Part shown: positions 23,407 to 30,785 of the stretch, piece after piece
How positions within the stretch are numbered: position 1 is the stretch's first letter
Layout of the letters: every line of letters starts with the position of its first letter
DNA from: Pseudonocardia sp. MH-G8
GTDB taxonomy: Bacteria > Actinomycetota > Actinomycetes > Mycobacteriales > Pseudonocardiaceae
DNA length: 38,693 nucleotides
Direction of reading: 5' to 3'
NCBI RefSeq assembly: GCF_002262885.1
Contig: NZ_NKYF01000048.1
Location: 1 to 38,693, forward strand
Notes under the pieces: model-generated
Seen by the model: the letters and a program-made list of their open reading frames with translations, nothing else
Databases searched by the model: none
Told to the model about the DNA's origin: nothing
Position numbers and translations under genes: made by a program

Positions 23407-24705
23407 TCAGTCCTGCGGGCGGTCGGCGGATCGATCGGCAGTGCGCGCGAGCGCGGCCTGGCGGGCGATCTCGTCCAGGACGCCGCGCACGGCGCGCACC
23501 GACTCCTCGTCGGTGTGCTCCTCGAAGAGGAAGCGCGCCTCGTACAGCCGTGCCTTGGCGTCGTCGAACATGCCGAGATGTGCCAACACGTTGCCCTGGT
23601 TCGACAGGACGCGGGCCCGGCCGAGCGGGTCGGTGTCCCGGTCGCGGGTCTGCAGTACCCCCTCGTAGAGCTCGACGGCCTCGACGAGGTTCTCGGCCTG
23701 GTGCTTCGACGGGGTGTAGACGAGGGAGTTGGCGAGGTTCAGCTGCAGGCTCGCCCACTCCGCCGGATGGTCCTCGCGGGTGTAGACCGTCAGCGCCGAC
23801 CGCAGCGACTGGGCGGCGATGCCCAGTCGCAGCTGGCCGGACGCCTCGGTCATGGGCATGGTCAGGTAGGCGGTCGCCAGCCCAGCATGGGCGGCAGCCC
23901 ATGTCGTCGGGGCCTCCTCGCGCTGCACCAGCTGGAGGGTGGAGTGGTAGTGCGGGATCGTCACGGCGAGCAGCTCGGGACGCTCCCGAGCCTGCTCGTG
24001 CAGAGCACCGGCGAGGCCGAGATGGATCTCCGCCCGACCGATGCGCAGGTCGGATGCGGCGGCCAGCAGCGTGAGTGCGAGCTCGAACCGTTGGACGCAG
24101 GCAGGGTCGTCCCGATCACGCAGGATCGATCCTGCCGCGCCGTGGAGCAGACCGGCCAGTGGCGGTGACACCGGTTCCGCCGACGCCACGGCTTGGTCCA
24201 GCAGCTCGATGGCGGCCGCGTCGTCGCCCGTGCCGAGCGCAGCGGTGGCCTGCGCGGACAGCACCATCGCCGCCAGCTCGCCGTCGAGCGATCCGACGTC
24301 GGGGGGCACGTCACTGCGTCCGAGTACGAACTGCACCAGGTCGACGAGCGGGCCGAGTGCGCCGAGCTCGGCGCGCAGCGCGTCCGGGTCCGCGGTGTCG
24401 GGGTCGAGGACGAACCGGTTGTACCGCGTCAGGGCATCGGCGGGGCCGTCGACGTCCAGGGCGGCGAGCGCGCCGTCCCGGTCGCCGGCCAGGCTGAGTT
24501 CGTGCGCCCGCAACGCCGCAGGCCAGCGGTCCGGCAGCCGCCCCGCCACCAGGTCGCGGCGGGCGGCGTCGTTCTCCTCCCCGCCAGGGACGAGCAGGTA
24601 GCCCAGCGGAAGCGGGAAGGCACCGAGCGGTTGCGGCCGGACGGCGGAGATCGATGGGTCGAGCGGTGTGGTGGTGGGGGACGGCGCGGTCAGTGCATCA
24701 GCCAT
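23407..24705 (-). CDS. TPR-like helical repeat protein of the hydrogenase cluster
   Basis: The protein has 432 residues. Many paired helices of TPR type occupy about residues 60-415, for example AAIELLDQAVASAEPVSPPL, LGLAGALHEQARER, ASLQLNLANSLVYTPSKHQ, LVEAVELYEGVLQTRD and RARVLSNQGNVLAHLGMFDD. There is no signal peptide or membrane segment. The ATG at 24705 overlaps the stop of the small ORF upstream by 8 nt, and the next gene starts 13 nt downstream. TPR genes recur beside group 2a hydrogenase genes as far as I recall. An assembly platform or partner docking role is likely, but no specific partner can be read from the sequence. Confidence 0.8.
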   Translation of the reverse strand: MADALTAPSPTTTPLDPSISAVRPQPLGAFPLPLGYLLVPGGEENDAARRDLVAGRLPDRWPAALRAHELSLAGDRDGALAALDVDGPADALTRYNRFVLDPDTADPDALRAELGALGPLVDLVQFVLGRSDVPPDVGSLDGELAAMVLSAQATAALGTGDDAAAIELLDQAVASAEPVSPPLAGLLHGAAGSILRDRDDPACVQRFELALTLLAAASDLRIGRAEIHLGLAGALHEQARERPELLAVTIPHYHSTLQLVQREEAPTTWAAAHAGLATAYLTMPMTEASGQLRLGIAAQSLRSALTVYTREDHPAEWASLQLNLANSLVYTPSKHQAENLVEAVELYEGVLQTRDRDTDPLGRARVLSNQGNVLAHLGMFDDAKARLYEARFLFEEHTDEESVRAVRGVLDEIARQAALARTADRSADRPQD

Positions 24706-24901
24706 TCAACGGTCCTCGAAGGTCTCGTTCGGCGGCGCGCTTGATCAGGCGGGCTGAGATCTGCGCGCGAGCCTCGGTCGCATAGGTGTCGATCCGCTCA
24801 CGGACGATCCCGTCCGGGAAAGTGACGACGATCTCCACGGCCCACCGTCCGCGCTCGGGCACGATCAGCACCTGCACGTCCTCCGCCTCGTCGGTGGCCA
24901 C
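24698..24901 (-). CDS. Small conserved-looking protein between protease and TPR genes
   Basis: The 67-residue product starts at GTG 24901, six bases after the protease stop, and overlaps the TPR gene by 8 nt. This tight packing supports it as a real gene. The sequence (VLIVPERGRWAVEIVVTFPD, then RERIDTYATEARAQISARLI and KRAAERDLRGP) predicts a three-strand sheet followed by a long basic helix. The family and function are unknown to me. Confidence 0.7.
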   Translation of the reverse strand: MATDEAEDVQVLIVPERGRWAVEIVVTFPDGIVRERIDTYATEARAQISARLIKRAAERDLRGPLNG

Positions 24902-24907
24902 GGCGAA

Positions 24908-25768
24908 TCACGACTCCCGCTCCAACGGAATGCGCAGCGCCGCCTGCTCGTCGTCCCAGTGGGCGGGCCGGCGGCCGATCGGCACCTGGTCGCCAATGCC
25001 CTGGTCACCGAGCATCTCCCGAACCAGCACGGAGCGATCGCCCGCCGGGTTCCGTTGTTTGAGCAGGAGGCCGCCGCTGCGCGGACCGCGCAGCGGGATG
25101 AGCCAGAACTGACCCTCGCGGACTGCGGCCACCGCAGCGTCGGACGGGAACCGCGCTGCGGCGAGCTCCGCGTCCAGCCTCAGATAGCCGTCCTCGGTGA
25201 ACTCGACGGTGGCATCGCCCGTGCCGGGGTCGGGCCGCAGCGGGGCAAGGTACTCGCGTTCGACGATCTCGATCACCTGCTCCAGTGCGGCCGTTGCGGT
25301 TTCGGACAGATCGGTCCCGAGGGAGACGTCGGCGACCTCGACGAGGAAGACGGTGATGTCGGTGGGGCAGTCGCTGCCGAGTGCCCAGCGGGCGAACGCG
25401 ATCGCATGGTCCCACCGGAACGAGTGGGTGTGTAGGCCCTGCAGCGGAGGCAACTCCGCCAGCTCCGCGCCGGGCACCCGGAACAGGGTGCCCGGCGCGG
25501 AGCCCGTGGCCGCGGCGTCGACGATCACGACGCGCTCGGCGCCACGCATCTGGAAGGCGACGTCCATCCCGGCAGTACCGCCGTCGACGAGCCGGGCGCC
25601 CGACGGAACGCCGCGCTCCCAGAGGTGCCGGACGAGCACCGGCCCCAGCCCGTCGTCACCCCGCAGGAGGTTCCCGCAGCCGACGACGAGCACCGCACAT
25701 CCGGGTGGCTCGATGTCGACGGCGGGAGCCGCCTCGGTGACGTGCTGTTCCGTGGACGTCGGGATCAC
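24908..25768 (-). CDS. Hydrogenase maturation protease with C-terminal extension
   Basis: The protein has 286 residues. Residues about 25-175 are a HyaD/HupD/HoxW-type nickel-dependent protease: VLVVGCGNLLRGDDGLGPVL (metal-site Asp), RLVDGGTAGMDVAFQMRGAE and ERVVIVDAAATGSAPGTL (second Asp), and GLHTHSFRWDHAIAFARW (His ligand region). It would remove the C-terminal 19 residues of the large subunit after nickel insertion. An extra domain of about 110 residues follows, with DGYLRLDAELAAARFPSDAA and FWLIPLRGPRSGGLLLKQRN, absent from classical proteases of about 160 residues. The GTG start at 25768 overlaps the large-subunit stop, coupling protease and substrate. The role of the extension is unknown. 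Confidence 0.88.
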   Translation of the reverse strand: MIPTSTEQHVTEAAPAVDIEPPGCAVLVVGCGNLLRGDDGLGPVLVRHLWERGVPSGARLVDGGTAGMDVAFQMRGAERVVIVDAAATGSAPGTLFRVPGAELAELPPLQGLHTHSFRWDHAIAFARWALGSDCPTDITVFLVEVADVSLGTDLSETATAALEQVIEIVEREYLAPLRPDPGTGDATVEFTEDGYLRLDAELAAARFPSDAAVAAVREGQFWLIPLRGPRSGGLLLKQRNPAGDRSVLVREMLGDQGIGDQVPIGRRPAHWDDEQAALRIPLERES

Positions 25769-27372
25769 ACCATTCCGTTGATCACGAACTTGGACAGTTC
25801 CCGGCCCGACTTGCCGTCGTAGGCGTGCACCGTGCACACCAGGCAGGAGTCGAAGCTGCGTGCGACGTGCCCCAGCTCGACGGGGTCCTCCGGGTCGATG
25901 ATCGGAGAGCCGACCAACGCCTGTTCGATCGGACCGAGGACCGCGGCGCCGTCCCGGGGGCCGATGTTCCATGCCGTCGGGGTGACCACCTGGTAGTTCT
26001 TGATCTTGTTGTCCTCGATGACGATCCAGTCCGACAGCGAGCCGCGGGCGGCCTCGGTGGAGCCGAAGCCCTTGCCGTCGGCGTGCTCGACGGGCTTGGT
26101 GTAGAAGCTCTCCTTGAGGTCGATCTGGTCGAGCCACTGCCGCGCCCACTTGTAGTACTTGGGCGCCTCGTGCATGCGGGCCAGCTGCCGCACGAACACG
26201 CTCGCACCGATCTTGTCGACCATGTCGACGAACAGACCGTCATTGTCCTGGTGGGCTGCGGCACCGGGACCGCCTGCCGCCATCCGGCGGGCGAGCGGGC
26301 CGGCCTCGAGCGGGATGTAGCCCCGGCCCGGAACGTCGTACCGGGGCGACTTGGCCCAGCTGTACTTGCCCTGCTTCGCGCCGTCGGCGGGGTCGATCGG
26401 GTTCGTCTCACCCTCGAAGGGGTGCAGCGAGCCGGTGCCCTCGTAGAACGAGTGCGTGACGTCCTCGGTGACCCTGGCCTGGTCGAAATCGTGCCACTGG
26501 CCGTCGGCGTACACGCCCTGCCGCCCGATCAGCGCCGCGTTGCGGCCGTCGATCGTCGGGTTCTCATACATGGACGGCTCGAAGTAGGTGCCGGTGGCCA
26601 GGAAGTTGCCGACGCCGCGGCCGTACTTGTCCAGGCCGACGTCGAGGCAGTAGCGGATGAAGAACCCGCAGTCGCTGTCGTGCTGCGACTCGTTCTCGTC
26701 GACCCAGGCGAGCACGTCCTCCCAGGTCTCGTTGGCGAGCCACCGGTCGACGGAGCAGCCGAGCCAGTGCTTCTCGAGCCAGTTGTCCTTCCAGTGCTCG
26801 AGGATCGCGATCGAACGGGTGACGTCGGCCAGCGTCGGGGCGCACATCACACCGCCGGGGACCATGAAGCTGGAGTGCGGCCACTGGCCGCCGAAGATGG
26901 CGTAGACCTCGACCGGCTTGGCGGAGAGCACCACGCCGGGCTGGTAGCTGGTGCCCACGTACGGCGCGAACCGGCGGACCGCCTCGGCGTACATCGTCGA
27001 CTTGGCATAGTTCTTGTTGGTGAGGTCGATCGCGAAGAGCGCGTAGAAGTAGCGCGGGATGGACTGCAGGGTCTCCATCGCCTGGCAGATGTTGCGGATC
27101 AGCGTGGCGTTGTGCGGCATGTGCGTGCGCCACGCGGTGTCGAGCGCGTACGCCGACTTGTACAGGTGGCTACCGCCGCAGATCCCGCAGATGCGGGGGC
27201 AGACGATGAGCCCCGCCTGCGGGTCCTTGCCCCGCAGGATGATCTCGAATCCGCGGAACATCGCGGCTTCGGTCCAGGCCGACGTGACGACGCCGTCCTC
27301 AATGGTCACTCGAACGTCGAGGTCACCCTCGACGCGGCCCAGCGGGCTCACGTGCAGGTCGAGCGCGGTCAT
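25765..27372 (-). CDS. hucL: [NiFe]-hydrogenase large subunit, group 2a (Huc-type)
   Basis: The protein has 535 residues and is the catalytic subunit carrying the NiFe(CN)2CO site that oxidises H2. The L1 motif CPRICGICGG gives Cys62 and Cys65. The L2 motif DSCLVCTVH gives Cys510 and Cys513, with His516 as the predicted cleavage point, leaving the 19-residue peptide starting AYDGKSG. The N-terminal SPLGRVEGDLDV is also conserved. The sequence style and the small-subunit pairing point to group 2a, the oxygen-tolerant, high-affinity uptake class of actinobacteria, rather than group 1h. There is no Tat signal in either subunit, so the location is cytoplasmic. It starts at ATG 27372, 44 nt after the small-subunit gene. 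Confidence 0.93.
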   Translation of the reverse strand: MTALDLHVSPLGRVEGDLDVRVTIEDGVVTSAWTEAAMFRGFEIILRGKDPQAGLIVCPRICGICGGSHLYKSAYALDTAWRTHMPHNATLIRNICQAMETLQSIPRYFYALFAIDLTNKNYAKSTMYAEAVRRFAPYVGTSYQPGVVLSAKPVEVYAIFGGQWPHSSFMVPGGVMCAPTLADVTRSIAILEHWKDNWLEKHWLGCSVDRWLANETWEDVLAWVDENESQHDSDCGFFIRYCLDVGLDKYGRGVGNFLATGTYFEPSMYENPTIDGRNAALIGRQGVYADGQWHDFDQARVTEDVTHSFYEGTGSLHPFEGETNPIDPADGAKQGKYSWAKSPRYDVPGRGYIPLEAGPLARRMAAGGPGAAAHQDNDGLFVDMVDKIGASVFVRQLARMHEAPKYYKWARQWLDQIDLKESFYTKPVEHADGKGFGSTEAARGSLSDWIVIEDNKIKNYQVVTPTAWNIGPRDGAAVLGPIEQALVGSPIIDPEDPVELGHVARSFDSCLVCTVHAYDGKSGRELSKFVINGMV

Positions 27373-27416
27373 GGTGGGTCCTTTCCGGACGACCGGGGTT
27401 CCAGGGGAGGGGTCGG

Positions 27417-28388
27417 TCAGACGACGAACATGTCCTCCTTGGACCACTGCGGTGCCGCGATGCGCGCTGCCGCGGCGTGGGCCATGTACGTCAGGTGGTC
27501 GCTGCCCTCGGGGACCTCCTTCGGAATCGTCCCGCTGACCTTCTGGGTCTTGAAGACGGTGCCCGGGGCGAGGTCGAAGTGGGGGAACTCGGGCTCGGTG
27601 CAACCCAGGCAGGGCATACCAGCACGGGTCTTGGACGACTGCCGGTTCCACAGGATCCGGTTGCACGGCGAGTGCGTCATCGGGCCCCGGCAGCCCATCT
27701 CGTAGAACAGGCATCCGGTGCGGGTGCCCTCGCCGAACGAGTATGTCGACTGCTTGTACTCGAAGAACTGGACCCGCGTGCACCCGGTCTGGGTGAACGA
27801 CTTGAAGAAGGTCTCCGGCCGGTGCAGGTCGTCGAGCCTGATGTCGCCTGCTCGCCCGGTGGCGAGTGCGACGAGGATCTGGGTGATCCAGTCGGGGTGC
27901 GCGGGGCAGCCCGGAATGTTGATCACCGGGAGACCCATCTTGGAGGTGAAGTCCGGCCCGAGGAACCCGCCCTTGGCGCGTTTGTGGAACTGCAGCCCCG
28001 TGGAGGCGGACGGGTTGGGCTCCATCGCCGGGATCCCGCCCCACGATGCGCAGTCCCCGATCGCGACGACGATCTGGGCCTGCGCGGCGAGATCGGTCAC
28101 CCAGTCCTTCATCGGGCGGTCGGCGAACATGTCCATCCGTCCGCTGCCGTCCGGTGCCTCGATCACGGAACCCTCGAAGACGAAGATGTCCAGCGGTCGG
28201 TCACCGTTCGCGCAGTCCCAGAACAGCTTCTGTGCGTTCTTGCCCAGCTCGAGGCCCAGCGATGGATGCCAGACCAGGTCGAGCCCGAAGTCGACGATCA
28301 GGTCGACGACGTTCGGTTCCTCTGCGTTCAGGAACGACATCGTGTTCCCGCTGCACGCTCCTCCTTGGAACCACAGCACGGAGGCCAT
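27417..28388 (-). CDS. hucS: [NiFe]-hydrogenase small subunit, group 2a (Huc-type)
   Basis: The protein has 323 residues. It begins MASVLWFQGGACSGNTMSFL without a Tat signal, as in cytoplasmic group 2 enzymes. Cys-containing segments for three Fe-S clusters are visible: GACSGN, IGDCASWGG, NIPGCPAHPDW, then GTRTGCLFYEMGCRGPMTHS, CNRILWN and MPCLGCTEPEFPHF. In the Mycobacterium smegmatis Huc enzyme all three clusters are [3Fe-4S], which contributes to oxygen insensitivity; this protein resembles that type. ATG 28388 follows AGGAGAGGAG and is preferred over an upstream in-frame start that would add nine Arg-rich residues. It is 98 nt downstream of the DUF1641 gene. Confidence 0.94.
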   Translation of the reverse strand: MASVLWFQGGACSGNTMSFLNAEEPNVVDLIVDFGLDLVWHPSLGLELGKNAQKLFWDCANGDRPLDIFVFEGSVIEAPDGSGRMDMFADRPMKDWVTDLAAQAQIVVAIGDCASWGGIPAMEPNPSASTGLQFHKRAKGGFLGPDFTSKMGLPVINIPGCPAHPDWITQILVALATGRAGDIRLDDLHRPETFFKSFTQTGCTRVQFFEYKQSTYSFGEGTRTGCLFYEMGCRGPMTHSPCNRILWNRQSSKTRAGMPCLGCTEPEFPHFDLAPGTVFKTQKVSGTIPKEVPEGSDHLTYMAHAAAARIAAPQWSKEDMFVV

Positions 28389-28486
28389 GGGTACTCCTCT
28401 CCTTCGGATCCGCATCGACGCGGGCCGCAGTGGTGAAGGCAGCGGTGAACGCTGCCGACGTCAGGTCGAGCCGGGTACGGGTGAAC

Positions 28487-29020
28487 TCAGGGCAGCTTGC
28501 GGCCGAGGGCCTTCGCGACCTGGATCAGCAGGCCGAGACCCCGCGCGACGTCCGGGTCCTTGAGCACCCGGAGGAGGCCGAAGGCACCGGTCGGCGCGGA
28601 CGGCGACTTCGCGTCCGCCTCCTTGGCCTCCACGAGTGCCTCGCCCATGAGCTCGAGCGTCGTGGCGGTCCGGCGGTCGGTCATCAAGCTGGAGGTGAGC
28701 AGGGCGTTGAGCGTTGGCGTGGCCCCGGCGAGGCCGCTGGAGAGCGTGGTCAGGCTGGCGAGCAGCGCCTTGACGTCGACGCCGGCCAGTGGGGACGGCG
28801 TCGATCCCGCTGCACTGCGCAGCTCGTGCACGCCGTCCACGACGGCCTCGGTGATGGTGTCGCCCCGGCGGAGGAAGCCGTCGAGGCCGGTGACGAGCAT
28901 GGCCAGTAGATCCGCGTGGTCCAGGACCTGGCCGAGTGCCGCGGCGGTCCCGGGATCGTCCAACCGCTCCAGCAGGTCGGTGCCCGGGGACCGAGCTACG
29001 AGTTGACCGTTCACGGCCAC
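28487..29020 (-). CDS. DUF1641-domain protein, first gene of the hydrogenase operon
   Basis: The protein has 177 residues. The C-terminal part (GAFGLLRVLKDPDVARGLG then LLIQVAKALGRKLP) matches DUF1641, a short helical domain found next to hydrogenase and formate dehydrogenase genes. The rest is amphipathic helices. GTG 29020 is chosen because GGAGG lies 6 nt upstream and the second gene copy is conserved from the same codon. In M. smegmatis the gene directly before hucS encodes HucM, the scaffold that holds Huc complexes together and guides menaquinone. This gene holds the same position and could be its counterpart, but I cannot show homology. A shortened paralogue lies at 30211-30588. Confidence 0.8.
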   Translation of the reverse strand: MAVNGQLVARSPGTDLLERLDDPGTAAALGQVLDHADLLAMLVTGLDGFLRRGDTITEAVVDGVHELRSAAGSTPSPLAGVDVKALLASLTTLSSGLAGATPTLNALLTSSLMTDRRTATTLELMGEALVEAKEADAKSPSAPTGAFGLLRVLKDPDVARGLGLLIQVAKALGRKLP

Positions 29021-29051
29021 GGGAAGCCTCCTGCGTCGGTTGGTTCGGGTC

Positions 29052-29151
29052 TGTGAGCTGACGCACACGGTAAGCAGATACACCCGCTCGGCCTATCGTT
29101 TCCACGCAGCAACTATCAGGATCGCGCAGAGCTTGTGGAACCGATGCGAGC
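29052..29151 (-). promoter_or_regulatory. Conserved upstream block of hydrogenase operon (copy 1)
   Basis: One hundred bases align without gaps to 30620-30719 at 85 of 100 positions, higher conservation than expected for free non-coding DNA. Read towards the gene, it contains the invariant CCTGATAGT, GCTGCG, GGAAACGATAGGCCGAGC and GTCAGCTCACA. The GGAAAC with a GGTG(T/C)AT about 17 nt on could be a promoter for an alternative sigma factor, and the TGTGAGCTGAC end could be an operator. It is the likely control region of the hydrogenase operon. Confidence 0.5.
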
Positions 29152-29431
29152 GCCTCGTCGATCGGTCTTGCATATGAGCGCCGCCGACCCGGGCGGCTAC
29201 CGTCGGATCGCCCCGCGACACCGCCGGGACGCCGCGCCGTGACGCCGGATGTCTACGGCTCGGCGTCGTTGATCGGTCGGGTCGCGACCACGGGACCTGG
29301 GCCGGCGTGCCCCACGTTCGACGACATCGCCACCGCCGTACTCACCGCCGGTGACGGCCAAGGATGCGCCGACGCGGCGCTACAGGATCACCTGACACTC
29401 GGCAGGCAGACGTTCCGCGCCTGCCATTCTG
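29152..29431. other. Spacer between operon control region and hypB remnant
   Basis: No gene is recognised. A plus-strand frame from 29239 (beginning TPDVYGSASLIG) is open but resembles no family I know and runs out of frame past the hypB fragment. Probably a relic of rearrangement. Confidence 0.35.
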
Positions 29432-29651
29432 GTGGCGCCGAACCACAAGTACCCGCACATGTTCCGGAGCGCCGACCTGGTGCTGCTCACCAAGATCGAC
29501 CTGCTCCCGTACGTCGACTTCGACGTCGCGCGGTGCGCCGAAGGAGCGCGGCGGGCGCGGCCGGGCGTCGAGGTACTGGAGGTGTCGGCAACGCGCGGCG
29601 ACGGTCTGCCGGAGTGGTAGGCGTGGGTGCGAGCGACCTGCACGTGACGGG
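29432..29651 (+). pseudogene. C-terminal fragment of a second hypB
   Basis: The translation NHKYPHMFRSADLVLLTKID then LLPYVDFDV, followed by ARRARPGVEVLEVSATRGDG, matches the G4-G5 region of HypB (compare the intact HypB at 32223-33062). It lacks the P-loop and the His-rich N-terminus. A TAG (29618-29620) interrupts LPEW.AWVRA where HypB continues. The residues differ from the intact copy throughout, so it derives from another hyp cluster or an old duplication rather than a recent copy. Confidence 0.7.
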
Positions 29652-29665
29652 CCGCGCGGAGCCGG

Positions 29666-30106
29666 TCAACGGCCGGTCGCCCGACTCGGATCGGCTGCGC
29701 GCACGCCGTTGCCACCTGATCTGCCACCAGCTCGACGCGCATCGGCCGATACCCCGGATCCGTTCAGCTCCTCGCACCTCCGCACCCGCGCGTAGCGATC
29801 GAGGAACACGTGCAGCGCCTCGTGCACGTGGGCCAGGTCCTGGGCCCGCGCATCCAGGCTGGCGATTCCTTCCCGGGTGATCGAATACGTGCGCCGGGCC
29901 GGCCCGACGTCGGATGCCTGCCACTGCGACCGCACCAGCCCCTGGCGCTCCAGCCCCCGCAGTGCCCGGTACACCCCGCCCGCGTCGCCGTCGACGTCGT
30001 GCATGGTCCGCAACCGGGCCGCGAGCTCGTAGCCGTGGTCGGGACATTCGCGCAGCAGGAGCAGCAGGCACGGTTGGATGAAGTTGCGCGGTTCCAGGTC
30101 GGACAT
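29666..30106 (-). CDS. PadR-family transcriptional regulator
   Basis: The protein has 146 residues. The PadR winged helix-turn-helix fills residues 8-75: FIQPCLLLLLRECPDHGYEL, GDAGGVYRALRGLERQGLV and PARRTYSITREGIASL. A helical dimerisation segment follows. The last 35 residues are low-complexity Gly/Arg/Ala and may be a frameshifted tail. PadR proteins repress genes and respond to ligands. It lies 104 nt downstream of the short DUF1641 gene on the same strand and near the control regions of both hydrogenase-related operons, so local regulation is plausible. ATG 30106 matches the family start. Confidence 0.85.
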   Translation of the reverse strand: MSDLEPRNFIQPCLLLLLRECPDHGYELAARLRTMHDVDGDAGGVYRALRGLERQGLVRSQWQASDVGPARRTYSITREGIASLDARAQDLAHVHEALHVFLDRYARVRRCEELNGSGVSADARRAGGRSGGNGVRAADPSRATGR

Positions 30107-30210
30107 GTGTCAGGTCCCGGCATCGTCGGTGGTGGTGGACGTCGAGCGGGCGTGGATCACCCAGCGAGGGCACGCCATCGACCTCACGTCGGGCTCGGTA
30201 CGGGTGGGGC

Positions 30211-30588
30211 TCAGGGCAGCTTGCGGCCGAGGGTCTTCGCGACCTGGATCAGCAGGCCGCGACCGCGACCGACGTCGGGGGCCTTGAGCGCTCCGAGCAG
30301 GGCGAACGCGCCGGTTGGTGCCGTGGGCGATCTCGCGTCCGCCTCGGTGGCCTCCACGAGTGCCTCGCCAAGGAGTTCGAGTGTGGTGGCGGTGCGGGGG
30401 TCGGTCATCAGCGCGGAGGTGAGCAGGGCGTTGATGGTGGGTGCGGCTCCGGCGAGGCCGCCGGACAGAGTGGTCAGGTCCGCGTGGTCGAGGAGCCGGC
30501 CCAGTGCCGCGGCGGTGCCTGGATCGTCGAGGCGTTGCAGCAGGTTGCTGCCCGGGGACCGCGCCACGAGCTGACCGTTCACGGCCAC
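30211..30588 (-). CDS. Short DUF1641-domain paralogue
   Basis: The protein has 125 residues and is homologous along its length to the 177-residue protein at 28487-29020, except that 52 residues (from about position 37) are absent. The C-terminal DUF1641 helix pair (FALLGALKAPDVGRGRGLL then IQVAKTLGRKLP) and the N-terminus (AVNGQLVARSPGSNLLQRLD) are kept. GTG 30588 has the same GGAGGC-type ribosome site. The exact codon register of the deletion and the intact frame suggest it is expressed, perhaps as a modified partner. It is divergent from the AraC gene and upstream of padR. Confidence 0.8.
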   Translation of the reverse strand: MAVNGQLVARSPGSNLLQRLDDPGTAAALGRLLDHADLTTLSGGLAGAAPTINALLTSALMTDPRTATTLELLGEALVEATEADARSPTAPTGAFALLGALKAPDVGRGRGLLIQVAKTLGRKLP

Positions 30589-30619
30589 GGGAGCCTCCGT
30601 CCGTCGGGTGGGTCCGATG

Positions 30620-30719
30620 TGTGAGCTGACACACACGCTAGGCAGATGCACCGGCTCGGCCTATCGTTTCCGCGCAGCGACTATCAGGATTGCGAAGAGA
30701 TTGTGTCTTTGATGCGAGC
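30620..30719 (-). promoter_or_regulatory. Conserved upstream block (copy 2), in the araC-DUF1641 divergent region
   Basis: Partner of 29052-29151. Here the gene-proximal end is a better palindrome, TGTGTGAG-CTGACACA (30618-30633, 7 of 8 pairs). The block lies between the divergent short DUF1641 gene and the AraC-family gene, so one or both regulators encoded nearby may bind it. Strong candidate for a shared operator and promoter of the hydrogenase regulon. Confidence 0.45.
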
Positions 30720-30785
30720 TGTTGCTGCTCAGACTTGCATTGTGGTGCTCGTGACCAGGGGATTCGCCGACGTGGGACGCCGGAG

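Larger units (their letters stand above)
28458..29151 (-). repeat. Duplicated segment, copy 1 (DUF1641 gene plus upstream block)
   Basis: This stretch recurs at 30180-30719. The homology spans about 30 bases after the stop, the gene, and 100 bases of upstream DNA. The only large difference is a 156-base block (28755-28910) present here and absent from copy 2. Confidence 0.85.
30180..30719 (-). repeat. Duplicated segment, copy 2
   Basis: Second copy of 28458-29151, with a 156-base in-frame gap in the coding part (junction at GTGGTCAGG|TCCGCGTGG, about 30480 in this copy). Flanking bases diverge sharply beyond these limits. Confidence 0.85.

Noticed and set aside
25765..28388. Group 1h (Hhy) assignment for the hydrogenase
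   Set aside because: The small subunit begins MASVLWFQGGACSGN and the large-subunit end DSCLVCTVH fits group 2a; 1h small subunits have a different start and longer sequence.
29239..29880. 213-residue plus-strand frame across the hypB fragment
   Set aside because: It reads the hypB-like bases out of frame and runs antisense to padR; no domain is recognisable.
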